Shown: positions 25,146 through 33,639, counted from the stretch's first letter. The stretch is DNA of 42,398 nt from an uncultured bacterium (GCA_902783785.1 CACZSH010000011.1:1-42398), one strand, 5' to 3'. Notes: generated by a model from the sequence alone, not told the origin. Numbers and translations are program-made.

Positions 25146-26141
25146 ATGAATAATCTGACAAAATCTGAAATAATAGAAATATTAAAAGATGATTCGCAAA
25201 ATGAACAACTTTTTTCTGAAGCTGATAAAATTCGTAAAAAATTTGTAGGAGATGAAGTTCATCTTAGAGGATTAATTGAATTTTCAAATATTTGTAAAAG
25301 AACTTGTAAATACTGTGGTTTAAGAGCAGAAAATAAATCAATTAGCAGATATCGAATTACAGAAGATGATATAGTTTTTTACGCCCAAAAAGCTGCAGAG
25401 TTGGGATATAAAACTATTGTTCTTCAATCAGGAGAAGATGAATTCTATTCAAGAGATATTATATGTAACATTATAAAAAAGATTAAAGAATTAAATGTTG
25501 CATTAACCTTAAGCATTGGAGAAAGAAGTTTTGATGACTTTAAAGCTTTTAAAGATTCCGGAGCAGATAGATATTTAATCAGAATTGAAACAACTGATAA
25601 AGAACTCTATAAAAAAATGCACCCGCATATGGACTTTGCAAACCGCATTAAATGCTTAGAATATATAAAAGAATTAGGTTATGAAGTCGGAACAGGGTGC
25701 TTGGTAGGATTACCCTATCAAACTATTGAATCTTTAGCCAATGACATTTTGTTTTTTAAAGAAATTAATGCAGATATGGTAGGAATAGGACCATTTATTT
25801 CACATCCTGATACACCTTTAAATAATGCAGAAAACGGAAGCTTTATACAAGCCGTAAAAGTTATGGCAATTACAAGAATAATGCTTCCTGATATTAATAT
25901 TCCGGCAACAACAGCAATGGAAACACTAAATCCTAACGGTCGAATTATTGCCTTACAAAGCGGAGCAAATGTAGTTATGCCAAATGTAACATCTACAGAG
26001 TATAGAGCTAAATATGAAATTTACCCAAATAAAATTTGTATAAATGAAAATCCTGTACAATGTAGAAATTGTATAGAAAATAAAATTAAATCTATTGGAA
26101 GAACAATTGCATCTGATTATGGTTTTCACAAAAAATTTTAA
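25146..26141 (+). CDS. hydE: [FeFe] hydrogenase maturation radical SAM enzyme HydE
   Basis: A 331-residue radical SAM enzyme that acts with HydF and HydG to build the diiron H-cluster of [FeFe] hydrogenase. The SAM cluster motif is SNICKRTCKYCGLR (C50, C54, C57). The C-terminal cysteines C298, C306 and C309 keep the x7/x2 spacing of the second iron-sulfur site known from Thermotoga maritima HydE. GLPYQTIESLANDILFF and VGIGPFISHPDTPL are HydE-type blocks that separate it from BioB and PylB. It follows valS by 18 bases and may be read through from it. Neither hydF, hydG nor a hydrogenase gene is in the window. Presence of HydE implies a hydrogen-producing or -using anaerobe. Confidence 0.9.
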   Translation: MNNLTKSEIIEILKDDSQNEQLFSEADKIRKKFVGDEVHLRGLIEFSNICKRTCKYCGLRAENKSISRYRITEDDIVFYAQKAAELGYKTIVLQSGEDEFYSRDIICNIIKKIKELNVALTLSIGERSFDDFKAFKDSGADRYLIRIETTDKELYKKMHPHMDFANRIKCLEYIKELGYEVGTGCLVGLPYQTIESLANDILFFKEINADMVGIGPFISHPDTPLNNAENGSFIQAVKVMAITRIMLPDINIPATTAMETLNPNGRIIALQSGANVVMPNVTSTEYRAKYEIYPNKICINENPVQCRNCIENKIKSIGRTIASDYGFHKKF

Positions 26142-26303
26142 TAAACATATCATTAGATAAAATTTCAACATGTTAAGTTCTTTGTATTACATGCCAGTAT
26201 TGGATTAGAGCAACTTCATAAAACTTAACAATTTGCAAAAAAAAGACAATTTTTTCAATACGAAATACTTTTTATAAGTACGAGAGATTTAAAGAGAGAA
26301 GAA

Positions 26304-27146
26304 ATGACATTACCTATTGGCTTAAACTTTAATAGTATTACATTTGGTCCAAACCAAACAACACGCTCTTTAAATGACGCTTTGTTTTCAAATCCTAGTT
26401 TATTTTCAGGTATAACATTTAACAGTAATCCTACTGTTACTAACCCAACTTTGTCAGCACCTTTATTTCAAGGTTTTAATTTACCATCTCTAAATATGCC
26501 GTTATTCAGCGGTTTTGCAGGTTTAAGCAATTTCTTCTCAACTCCAATGAGCTTTAATTTAGGAGCTTTTGGTAGTAATTTTACATCAAACTACAATTTA
26601 TTCCCAGCTTTCGGACAATCAACTTTTTCTTGCACAGGCACATTTGGTACTAATGTAAGACCTGGTCTTTCATTAACATCAAACAGAGCCAAAAATGCAG
26701 TTCAATTAGCTTTAAGTGAAGTTGGTACTTCAGAAGTAGCACATACAAATAACTCAGCAGGTGTAAATAAATATAGAGGCGGTTCTGCAAACGGAGTTGC
26801 TTGGTGCGCAAGCTTTGTTTCTTGGTGCTACGGACAAGGTCAAAATTCAAATAATAAAAAGACTTTTGGCTATACAGCTTCTTCTCAAGATATAAAAAAT
26901 CAAGCTAAAAAAGCAGGATTTTACTCAGACAAACAATCTGGTTACACTCCTGTTGTAGGTGACATAGCTGTTTGGACATATTCACAAGATAAAGGTCATG
27001 TCGGCATCATTTCTAAAGTATATAACGATGGTTCTTTTGACGTTGTTGAAGGAAACTGTGGTGACAAAGTTCAAAAAGTTCACAGATCTAAAAATACAGA
27101 TAAATTATCTGGCTTTGTAAGAATGAATGAATGGCTTGAAGCTTAA
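26304..27146 (+). CDS. CHAP-domain protein with FG-rich low-complexity N-terminus
   Basis: A 280-residue protein. Residues about 127-275 form a CHAP cysteine peptidase/amidase domain: VAWCASFVSWC holds the catalytic cysteine C168, KGHVGIISKVY the histidine H232, and VVEGNCGDKV the third polar residue (E249 or N251). CHAP enzymes cut peptidoglycan cross-links or amide bonds in cell walls. Residues 1-125 are rich in F, S, N, G, T and L, with repeated short FG-like units (ITFGPN, LFSGF, GAFGSNF, PAFGQSTF, GTFGTNV). No signal peptide or membrane segment is present, so export, if any, would need another route. A GAGAGAAGAA ribosome site precedes the ATG, and the gene ends in a clear terminator, so it is a single-gene unit. 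Substrate and location are uncertain. Confidence 0.82.
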   Translation: MTLPIGLNFNSITFGPNQTTRSLNDALFSNPSLFSGITFNSNPTVTNPTLSAPLFQGFNLPSLNMPLFSGFAGLSNFFSTPMSFNLGAFGSNFTSNYNLFPAFGQSTFSCTGTFGTNVRPGLSLTSNRAKNAVQLALSEVGTSEVAHTNNSAGVNKYRGGSANGVAWCASFVSWCYGQGQNSNNKKTFGYTASSQDIKNQAKKAGFYSDKQSGYTPVVGDIAVWTYSQDKGHVGIISKVYNDGSFDVVEGNCGDKVQKVHRSKNTDKLSGFVRMNEWLEA

Positions 27147-27190
27147 TTTTTTTCAGTGTGAAATGGTAAGGGAAAAGTAAAGGTGTGTTA

Positions 27191-27216
27191 GGATTGATTA
27201 AAATCAATCCTTTTTT
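27191..27216 (+). terminator. Rho-independent terminator after the CHAP gene
   Basis: GGATTGATT (27191-27199) pairs with AATCAATCC (27202-27210) across a very short loop, followed by TTTTTT at 27211-27216. Confidence 0.85.
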
Positions 27217-27237
27217 ATTAATAAAAAAACAATTATA

Positions 27238-27246
27238 TGTTATAAT
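27238..27246 (+). promoter_or_regulatory. Extended -10 promoter of the YcxB-like gene, probably leaderless
   Basis: TGTTATAAT is an extended -10 element; TTAATA at 27218-27223 is a fair -35 at 17 bases. The -10 box ends seven bases before the ATG at 27254, with no Shine-Dalgarno sequence. Confidence 0.5.
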
Positions 27247-27253
27247 ATAAAAC

Positions 27254-27769
27254 ATGACAGATTCACTTTCAGTTTCATTTAAATATACAAGAGAAGATAT
27301 CCTAAATGTAGTTATAGAATCTTTAGGTTTTGATATTAAAAGATGTTGGAGCATTCTTATTTTAATGTTATTGGCTATAATAGCAAGTATATATTGCATT
27401 TTGATTAAATTATATATTTTTGCAGGATTACTCATATTTATAGCACTATTATTTGTACCGGTATATATTGTAATTGCATATCTAAATTTAGCGTCAGCCT
27501 TAAAAATTTTAACAGATTGTGTATACACAATAGAAGACAATCAATTAATAGCCGGAAGTAACCTAGGTTTTCAATATTTCAACTTAAAAGACATAGATAA
27601 AGTTGTGCTAACAAAACCTATTATTTTTATATATGTATCTAAAAAAAATGCATATTTTATTCCAATACGAGCTTTTAATTCACCTGAAAAAGCTAATAAA
27701 TTTATAACCGAATTGCAATATGGAATAGAAGTTGCAAAAAAAGAAGAAAGAGAAATTCAAAACCTTTAG
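27254..27769 (+). CDS. YcxB-like two-helix membrane protein
   Basis: A 171-residue protein with a short cytoplasmic start, two adjacent membrane helices at about residues 34-80 (CWSILILMLLAIIASIYCIL and LYIFAGLLIFIALLFVPVYI) and a soluble C-terminal domain with the YcxB pattern: a VYTIEDNQLIAGSNLGFQYF strand pair, then LKDIDKVVLTKPIIFIYVSK and FIPIRAFNSPEKANKFITEL. The family resembles bacterial PH-like domains and has no established function. Its ATG lacks a ribosome site and lies seven bases after a TATAAT box. It converges on the carbonic anhydrase gene with a four-base overlap (27766-27769). Confidence 0.72.
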   Translation: MTDSLSVSFKYTREDILNVVIESLGFDIKRCWSILILMLLAIIASIYCILIKLYIFAGLLIFIALLFVPVYIVIAYLNLASALKILTDCVYTIEDNQLIAGSNLGFQYFNLKDIDKVVLTKPIIFIYVSKKNAYFIPIRAFNSPEKANKFITELQYGIEVAKKEEREIQNL

Positions 27770-28365
27770 AAAATTTCTACTTCACTTGTTTTTAAATTGT
27801 AATTTGCCTTTACAACCATAATTTCGCCGGAGTCAACCTTTTTAGAAATATAAGCATCTTTTACTAATAAATCTTTTGCTTGATATTCGACATTTTGTCT
27901 TATAGCTTCTTTATGAAAATCATCTTCTTCTAAATTTTCATTAACTTTTTCAATGGCAGGATATATCTCCATAAGTATAGACTTTAAATTAGGAGAAATT
28001 GTATCAAGAGTTTTTGATTTATATGTTTCAACTGCAGAATGAACAGCCCCGCAATTATCATGGCCTAAAATCATAATTAATTTTACACCAAGATGAACAA
28101 CTGCATATTCAATACTACCCATAACTTCTTGAGATAATACGTGCCCAGCTGTTCTTATTACAAATATATCACCAAGACCTGCATCAAAAATAATTTCTAA
28201 AGGTACTCTTGAATCCGAACAAGACAAAACTACAGCAAAAGGAGTTTGCTTTGAAACAAGCGAATCCTTCGTTTCTTGACTTCTATTCGGATGAATAGAA
28301 GCATTATTAACAAATCTCTTATTACCATCTACCAATCTTTGTAGAGCTTCTTTAGCATCAATCAT
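27766..28365 (-). CDS. Beta-class carbonic anhydrase
   Basis: A 199-residue zinc enzyme that interconverts CO2 and bicarbonate. All active-site residues are present: C49, D51 and R53 in VLSCSDSRVP, and H102 and C105 in GHDNCGAVHSAVE. The GDIFVIRTAGH segment (residues 65-75) is typical of beta carbonic anhydrases. There is no signal peptide, so it is cytoplasmic. It follows the GT2 glycosyltransferase by 12 bases in the same direction, with an AAGGAGAA ribosome site, and is probably co-transcribed. Its 3' end overlaps the convergent YcxB-like gene by four bases. A likely job is supplying bicarbonate to carboxylases in a fermenting cell. Confidence 0.95.
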   Translation of the reverse strand: MIDAKEALQRLVDGNKRFVNNASIHPNRSQETKDSLVSKQTPFAVVLSCSDSRVPLEIIFDAGLGDIFVIRTAGHVLSQEVMGSIEYAVVHLGVKLIMILGHDNCGAVHSAVETYKSKTLDTISPNLKSILMEIYPAIEKVNENLEEDDFHKEAIRQNVEYQAKDLLVKDAYISKKVDSGEIMVVKANYNLKTSEVEIF

Positions 28366-28377
28366 ATTTTCTCCTTA

Positions 28378-29064
28378 TTAATCCATAAATTTAAATTTTA
28401 TAAGAGCCAATATTGCAGCAAAACCGTCTTTCCAGCTTATTTTTTTACCTTCTTCAAATCCTCTTGCTTCATAAGAAATCGGTATTTCTTTTAATTTTGC
28501 ACCTTGTTTAAGAATTTTTGCCGTAATTTCAGGTTCAAAATCAAATCTGTCAGATTTAATATTTAAAGGCTTAACATATTCAGCCTTAAAAACTTTATAA
28601 CAAGTTTCCATATCTGTTAATTTTGCACCATATAAGATATTGGTTATGATTGTCAACATTTTATTACCTAAAAAATGAGTGAGCATAAAGTTTTTAGATT
28701 TATCAATATTTAAAAATCTTGATCCGTAAACAACGTCAGCTTCATTATCCAAAACAGCTTTAACAAGAGGTAATAAATCTTGAGGATTATATTCTAAATC
28801 AGCATCTTGAATAGTAATAATATCTCCTGAAGCCTCCTTAAAACCGGTTCTTAATGCGGCACCTTTTCCCTTATTTTTATCATGATACAAAACTTTATAA
28901 TTCAAATTTTTATAAAGCTCTTTTGTACCATCAGTAGAATAATCATCAATTAGTATAATTTCCTTTTCTAATCCATAAAATTCTATACTTTCAACCTTTT
29001 CCAAAATTTTATACAAGGTATTAACTTCATTAAATACAGGTATCAAAATTGTAATTTTTTGCAT
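28378..29064 (-). CDS. GT2 glycosyltransferase, polyprenyl-phosphate mannose/glucose synthase-like
   Basis: A 228-residue GT-A enzyme resembling the catalytic domain of dolichyl-phosphate mannose synthase. Key parts are TILIPVFNEVNTLYKIL (residues 4-20), IILIDDYSTDGTKELY with the nucleotide-binding aspartates, GKGAALRTGFKEASGD, and the metal-binding DAD in ITIQDADLEYNPQDL (about 84-98). MLTIITNILYGAKLTDMETCYKVF and EPEITAKILKQG continue the family pattern. It has no C-terminal membrane helices, so it would work at the membrane surface. A GDP-mannose donor would link it to ManC, and its product could feed the two GT-C-like proteins, but donor specificity cannot be read. AAGGAAA precedes the ATG. 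It diverges from the HD-GYP operon. Confidence 0.88.
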   Translation of the reverse strand: MQKITILIPVFNEVNTLYKILEKVESIEFYGLEKEIILIDDYSTDGTKELYKNLNYKVLYHDKNKGKGAALRTGFKEASGDIITIQDADLEYNPQDLLPLVKAVLDNEADVVYGSRFLNIDKSKNFMLTHFLGNKMLTIITNILYGAKLTDMETCYKVFKAEYVKPLNIKSDRFDFEPEITAKILKQGAKLKEIPISYEARGFEEGKKISWKDGFAAILALIKFKFMD

Positions 29065-29080
29065 AAGTTTCCTTAATTCT

Positions 29081-29109
29081 TTGAAATATTAATAAAACTA
29101 TTGTACAAT
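29081..29109 (+). promoter_or_regulatory. Promoter of the HD-GYP operon
   Basis: TTGAAA (29081-29086), a 17-base spacer and TACAAT (29104-29109). The -10 lies in a perfect 12-base palindrome, TATTGTACAATA (29099-29110), which places another TACAAT on the opposite strand toward the GT2 gene. Confidence 0.65.
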
Positions 29110-29134
29110 AAAAACGAGAAGAGGATATGATTTT

Positions 29135-30865
29135 ATGGTTTACGTACTTGAAAATAGAGAAATAATAAGCGCAAAAGCATTATTACAAAATGCTTTTAAA
29201 GAAATAGAACAACAAAATTATAATCAGGCAGAAGTGCTTACTAAAGAAGCACAAGATATTTTTAAGACAGAAAATTCTAATGAGAATATTTCAATATGTC
29301 TTTCTATGTTAGGATTTTTAAAATACCTAAAAAACAAGGATAATTACCAAAAAAGTTTAAACTTCTTAAATGACGGTTTATATATAGCAAACTACAATAA
29401 TTATCATCCTGCTCAACTTGTATATGAATTATTTTCAGGAATAATAAATTTAAGAGAAAATAACGTTGATCTTGCAGAGCTTCAATTAACAAAAGCAAAA
29501 TATTATGCAGTAAAAGAAGATGAATTCGGACTAATAGATTATGTTATTAAAAATCTTGATGAAATTGCAAAATTAAAACATCAAGAGCCAAGTAATAAAA
29601 GAGATCCGCTTAACGCTCTTGTGAAAATTGGGCAATCTGTAGCCGCAGAAACAGATATTGATAAATTGATAAAAGTTATAGCCGAAGCAGTAAAAGAAGC
29701 TATAAATGCTGACAGATGTACGGTATTTTTATATGATAAAGAACACGATGAACTTTGGAGCAAAGTTGCATTAGGCCTAGACAGTTCAGAATTAAGATTT
29801 CCTGCAGGAAAAGGTCTTGCCGGTCATACTGTAAAAACTGGTGAAAGCATAAACATTAAAGACGCCTATAATGATGAAAGATTTAACAAAGAAATAGATA
29901 AAAAAACAGGATATAATACAAAAACTATACTTTGTATGCCTATCAAAAATTTAAATCAAGAAATTATAGGTGCTTTTCAAGTTTTGAATAAAGTTGGGGG
30001 TTATTTTACACCTGAAGACGAAGACTTACTTGTAGCAATAGGTTCATCAGCAGGTATTGCACTAGAAAATGCGCAACTTTTTGAAAAACAAAAGAAAATG
30101 TTAGAAGAACAAAAAATCGTATTTGATAGTTTTATTGAAACACTTGCGGCCTCTATTGATGCTCGTGACAAGATTACAGCCGGTCATTCTACCAGAGTAA
30201 AATATTATTCTTCTATGATAGCTAAAGCATTCAACCTTGATGATAAAATGGTTGAAATTATTGAAAAAGCAGCAACATTGCATGACATCGGAAAAATTGG
30301 TATTAAAGATTCTGTTCTTCAAAAAGAAGGTAAATTAACAGACGAAGAATACAAACATATTCAAGAACACGTTGCAATTACGCATAATATTCTAGAAAAG
30401 ATTCATATGTCAGATGACTTTAAACTAATAGCAGAAATTGCATGTGCTCACCACGAAAAATTTGATGGTACAGGTTATTACAGATATTTATCAAGAGATG
30501 ATATTCCTTTTGGAGGAAGAATTCTTGCCGTAGCAGATGTTTTTGATGCTATAACATCAAAAAGACACTATCGTGATAAAATGCCTATTCACAATGTTAT
30601 CAATATCCTTATAAAAGATAGTGACAAGCATTTTGATAAATCTGTTGTTGATATGTTTTTATCACTTCGAACAAACCAAGTTATTAAGGTATTTTTAACA
30701 GAAAATAAATTAACAATAAAACCTGAAGATGATGAATTTTTATCACACTTTACGCTAAGAGATTTATATAATTTATTAGAAAAAGATGCCGACACATTAA
30801 CAGATGAAGAAAATAAATTTATTAATATGTTTAATAAATATTATTTAGGACAACTTGATGATTAA
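29135..30865 (+). CDS. GAF and HD-GYP domain protein (probable cyclic-di-GMP phosphodiesterase)
   Basis: A 576-residue cytoplasmic protein with three parts: a helical TPR-like region (about 1-150), a GAF sensor domain (about 165-315, with FPAGKGLAGHTVKTGESINI) and an HD-GYP domain (about 330-515). The HD motif is LHDIGKIGIKD (H383, D384) and the second metal block is HHEKFDGTGYYRYL (H439, H440, D444). The proline of the GYP signature is tyrosine (Y449). HD-GYP enzymes degrade cyclic di-GMP to GMP; the sister cGAMP-specific group is another option. Residues 520-576 are an extra acidic tail. GAGG lies ten bases before the ATG. It opens an apparent operon with a TPR protein and two response regulators, suggesting a signalling module. 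Confidence 0.9.
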   Translation: MVYVLENREIISAKALLQNAFKEIEQQNYNQAEVLTKEAQDIFKTENSNENISICLSMLGFLKYLKNKDNYQKSLNFLNDGLYIANYNNYHPAQLVYELFSGIINLRENNVDLAELQLTKAKYYAVKEDEFGLIDYVIKNLDEIAKLKHQEPSNKRDPLNALVKIGQSVAAETDIDKLIKVIAEAVKEAINADRCTVFLYDKEHDELWSKVALGLDSSELRFPAGKGLAGHTVKTGESINIKDAYNDERFNKEIDKKTGYNTKTILCMPIKNLNQEIIGAFQVLNKVGGYFTPEDEDLLVAIGSSAGIALENAQLFEKQKKMLEEQKIVFDSFIETLAASIDARDKITAGHSTRVKYYSSMIAKAFNLDDKMVEIIEKAATLHDIGKIGIKDSVLQKEGKLTDEEYKHIQEHVAITHNILEKIHMSDDFKLIAEIACAHHEKFDGTGYYRYLSRDDIPFGGRILAVADVFDAITSKRHYRDKMPIHNVINILIKDSDKHFDKSVVDMFLSLRTNQVIKVFLTENKLTIKPEDDEFLSHFTLRDLYNLLEKDADTLTDEENKFINMFNKYYLGQLDD

Positions 30866-32309
30866 AAAGATTCTTATATTATTTTTAATATGTTTACTAA
30901 ATATATCTGTTGCTTTTGCTTTAGATGAGCAGAGAAAGTATCAATCGCTTGAAGATTTTAACAAGGCTTTTGAAAAATTTAAAAACAGTAATGTAAGTAT
31001 AGCTTATGTTGATTTTGAAAACATTGTAAATAACAGTCCTAATGATAATGATTATATAAATATTGTATTATCAGGAAAGTTAAGTGACATTGGATTTTAT
31101 AATTTAGCAGATAAAGCAAGATCAAAAATTAAAGATAAAGAACTTTCTCAAATTCCACTAAAAAATATTGATATAATATTTCATCACAATAAAAATTTTG
31201 ATATAGATGATGAAATATATCTTGGAGAAAGTTTTGCAGATATAACATACAATAACATGAGTAACGAAGTTGCAACTGAATTAACCTCAAACACAGCTTT
31301 GCTTGAAAAATATGACTATGCACTCTATTTAACATCATTGGCTTGGTACAAGAATAACAACTTGGCAATGGCTGAAAAATACATTGTTGAAGCTACTACC
31401 AAAAATCCTCAAAATGTTTTATATAAGTACTTACAAGCAAAAATACTTGCCGATAAGGGATATAAAGATAAAGCCTTAAAAATTGCAGAAAGCATAAAAA
31501 AAGATGTTATATTGACGGATTATTATGATAAAAAATATAAAGAAATAGAAGAATACATTCTATATAAAACTTCAAAAGATGAAACAACAAAAAATTATCA
31601 TTTGGCAAATTATTATTACTATAGAGAAGATTATCTGCGCTCGTTAAAATTTATGCCTCAGATTAATACAAAGAATAAAAAAGAAGCTTCAAAAATACAT
31701 GTGTTAATGAGTAAAAATTATGTGGCATTAAAAGATTATAAAAATGCTTTGCAAAATGCACAAAAAGCGCATAAACTGGATAAAAAAAATGTAGATGCAT
31801 TAATAATTTTGGGAGACATCGAATTTCAAACAGAAAACTACAAAAACGCCTTAAAACATTATAAAATAGCGATGAATTATGAAAAATCGGATTATAAGGC
31901 AAGCATAAAAGTTGCTCAGAGTTATCTAAAACTTGATAAAGCAATAAAAGCCCAATCAATCTTACAAAATATATTAAAAAATAACAGTTGTAATTGCTAT
32001 ATGGCATATTACTTAGAGGCATTATTAGATAAAGGTAAGAGCCAAAGCTATTTAAAAAAAGCCTTAGGATTAAATAGTGAATTCATAGATGGCTGGCTTG
32101 AATTGGCAAAATATGAAATAGAAAATTCAAATTATAAAGAAGCTCAAATTTATCTTAACAATGCTTATAATCTTGACCAAACTTATTACAAATATTATTA
32201 TTATCAAGGATTGTTATATAAGAATAAAAAAGATATAGATAAAGCAAACTATAATTTTCAAAAAAGCAAAACATTAAATTCAAAATATATCGCAGTAAAG
32301 AAAGATTAA
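30858..32309 (+). CDS. Exported tetratricopeptide-repeat protein
   Basis: A 483-residue protein with a signal peptide (IKKILILFLICLLNISVAFA, cleaved after about residue 21) and many TPR-like helix pairs from about residue 25 to the end. The clearest run is at about 265-480, for example NYVALKDYKNALQNAQKAHK and AQIYLNNAYNLDQTYYKYYY. TPRs serve as protein-binding scaffolds; here it would act in the periplasm or at the outer membrane. I chose ATG at 30858 over TTG at 30855; AGGA lies seven bases upstream. The start overlaps the end of the HD-GYP gene by eight bases, so translation is coupled. The response regulator gene follows after three bases. No enzymatic motif is visible. Confidence 0.85.
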   Translation: MIKKILILFLICLLNISVAFALDEQRKYQSLEDFNKAFEKFKNSNVSIAYVDFENIVNNSPNDNDYINIVLSGKLSDIGFYNLADKARSKIKDKELSQIPLKNIDIIFHHNKNFDIDDEIYLGESFADITYNNMSNEVATELTSNTALLEKYDYALYLTSLAWYKNNNLAMAEKYIVEATTKNPQNVLYKYLQAKILADKGYKDKALKIAESIKKDVILTDYYDKKYKEIEEYILYKTSKDETTKNYHLANYYYYREDYLRSLKFMPQINTKNKKEASKIHVLMSKNYVALKDYKNALQNAQKAHKLDKKNVDALIILGDIEFQTENYKNALKHYKIAMNYEKSDYKASIKVAQSYLKLDKAIKAQSILQNILKNNSCNCYMAYYLEALLDKGKSQSYLKKALGLNSEFIDGWLELAKYEIENSNYKEAQIYLNNAYNLDQTYYKYYYYQGLLYKNKKDIDKANYNFQKSKTLNSKYIAVKKD

Positions 32310-32312
32310 AAT

Positions 32313-32978
32313 ATGAGTAGTATAGAAAAGAAAAATATGTTAATAGTAGAAGATCACGAACTTACAAGATTTGGTCTTAAAACAAATTTTGAAGGAATAG
32401 ATATTATTGACAAAATATTTGAAGCAGAAGATGCAGAAAAAGCATTAAAGCAATTTAAAGAAAATAAAATAGATATAATAATAATGGATGTGGGTTTACC
32501 TCAAGTAGATGGAATAGAAGCAACAAGAAGAATAAGATTGATAGATTCGGAAGTAAAGATTATAATGCTTACGTCACATAATGATGAACAAGCTGTTCTA
32601 AACAGTTTAAAAGCTGGTGCAAATGCGTATTGTTCAAAAGAAATAAACTTAAAAACTCTTGAAAGCGTTGTTCGTTCCGTACTTGATGGCGCTGCATGGT
32701 TTGATCCGAGTATTGCACACATTGTTCTTAGAGCTGCATCTATTCAACAGCAAGAAAGCGGAGATAATGCAAACAAAATTGATGAATTTAACTTAACACC
32801 AAGAGAATTACAAATTTTAAAACTTATCGCAAAAGGCAACAGTAACATAGAAATAGCCAAGGAATGCTCAATAAGCATTAATACGATAAAAGCTCACGTT
32901 GCAAGCATTCTTCAAAAGCTTGAAGTTGAAGACAGACTACAAGCTGCCCTAAAAGCTATAAAGTACCAAATAGTATAA
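32313..32978 (+). CDS. Response regulator, REC plus LuxR-type helix-turn-helix (NarL/FixJ family)
   Basis: A 221-residue transcription regulator. The receiver domain (about 8-125) has the acidic pair E13/D14, phospho-acceptor D59 in IIIMDVGLPQVDG, T87 and K109, so it can be phosphorylated. The LuxR-type helix-turn-helix at about 155-215 reads LTPRELQILKLIAKGNSNIE and ends in IKAHVASILQKLEV. No histidine kinase is in the window, so the partner kinase is unlinked or phosphate comes from another source. It lies three bases after the TPR gene and 13 before a second regulator. A cyclic di-GMP or envelope-linked target is suggested only by context. Confidence 0.93.
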   Translation: MSSIEKKNMLIVEDHELTRFGLKTNFEGIDIIDKIFEAEDAEKALKQFKENKIDIIIMDVGLPQVDGIEATRRIRLIDSEVKIIMLTSHNDEQAVLNSLKAGANAYCSKEINLKTLESVVRSVLDGAAWFDPSIAHIVLRAASIQQQESGDNANKIDEFNLTPRELQILKLIAKGNSNIEIAKECSISINTIKAHVASILQKLEVEDRLQAALKAIKYQIV

Positions 32979-32991
32979 ACAAGGAACCTAA

Positions 32992-33609
32992 ATGACGGCT
33001 CTCGGTAAAATATTAATTATTGACGATAATCCAAAGATTTTAGAAGACGCTCTTCCGTTATATGATTATGAAACAAGAACGGCAACAGACGGATTAAAAG
33101 CCATGGAAATTTTATCTCAAAATACAAATTTTGACATTATTTTACTTGATGTAATGATGCCAAATATGAGCGGTTGGGATGTTTTAAAAGAAATACGACA
33201 AAACGATAAAACAAAAGATATACCTATTATAATGATTACGGCAATTAATGATGAAACAAAAATAGTAAAAGGTTTAAAGGCCGGAGCAGATGATTATATA
33301 GTAAAACCTTTTGTACTTCCAAATTTGCTTGCAAGAATAGAAGCAGTATTAAGACGCTGTAAAAATACTAAAAATGAAAATATACAAATTTCTACAAATA
33401 ACGCAAAAGCTATGAATAGTGAATTAACACCAAAAGAATCTTCTATAGTTGAATTTTTAGTAAAAGGTCTTGACAATAAGGAAATTGCCGCTAAACTAAA
33501 TATTACAGAACTTACAGTAAAAACACATTTACGAAACATTTATAAAAAATTAAATGTAAAAAATAGAACTCAATTAGTATTAATGGTCATGCAATTAAAT
33601 TCAAAATAA
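32992..33609 (+). CDS. Response regulator, second tandem REC-LuxR protein
   Basis: A 205-residue regulator with receiver residues D11/D12, phospho-acceptor D53 (ILLDVMMPNMSGWDVL), T83 and K105, followed by a KPF that is more typical of OmpR-type receivers. The C-terminal LuxR-type helix-turn-helix occupies about 140-200 (LTPKESSIVEFLVKGLDNKE, then LTVKTHLRNIYKKLNV). It differs clearly from the preceding regulator, so it is not a recent duplicate. The linker between domains is short and charged. AAGGAACC lies three to eight bases before the ATG. Its position in the HD-GYP/TPR operon suggests that both regulators serve one pathway. Confidence 0.92.
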   Translation: MTALGKILIIDDNPKILEDALPLYDYETRTATDGLKAMEILSQNTNFDIILLDVMMPNMSGWDVLKEIRQNDKTKDIPIIMITAINDETKIVKGLKAGADDYIVKPFVLPNLLARIEAVLRRCKNTKNENIQISTNNAKAMNSELTPKESSIVEFLVKGLDNKEIAAKLNITELTVKTHLRNIYKKLNVKNRTQLVLMVMQLNSK

Positions 33610-33639
33610 AAGAAAATTTATAATATAAGGAGACAAATT

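Noticed and set aside
25146-26141. BioB or PylB instead of HydE
   Set aside because: The C-terminal C-x7-C-x2-C spacing and the GIGPFISHPDTP block are HydE features.
26142-26303. Small RNA or riboswitch before the CHAP gene
   Set aside because: Only a weak TACTT/AAGTA inverted repeat is visible; nothing supports a structured RNA.
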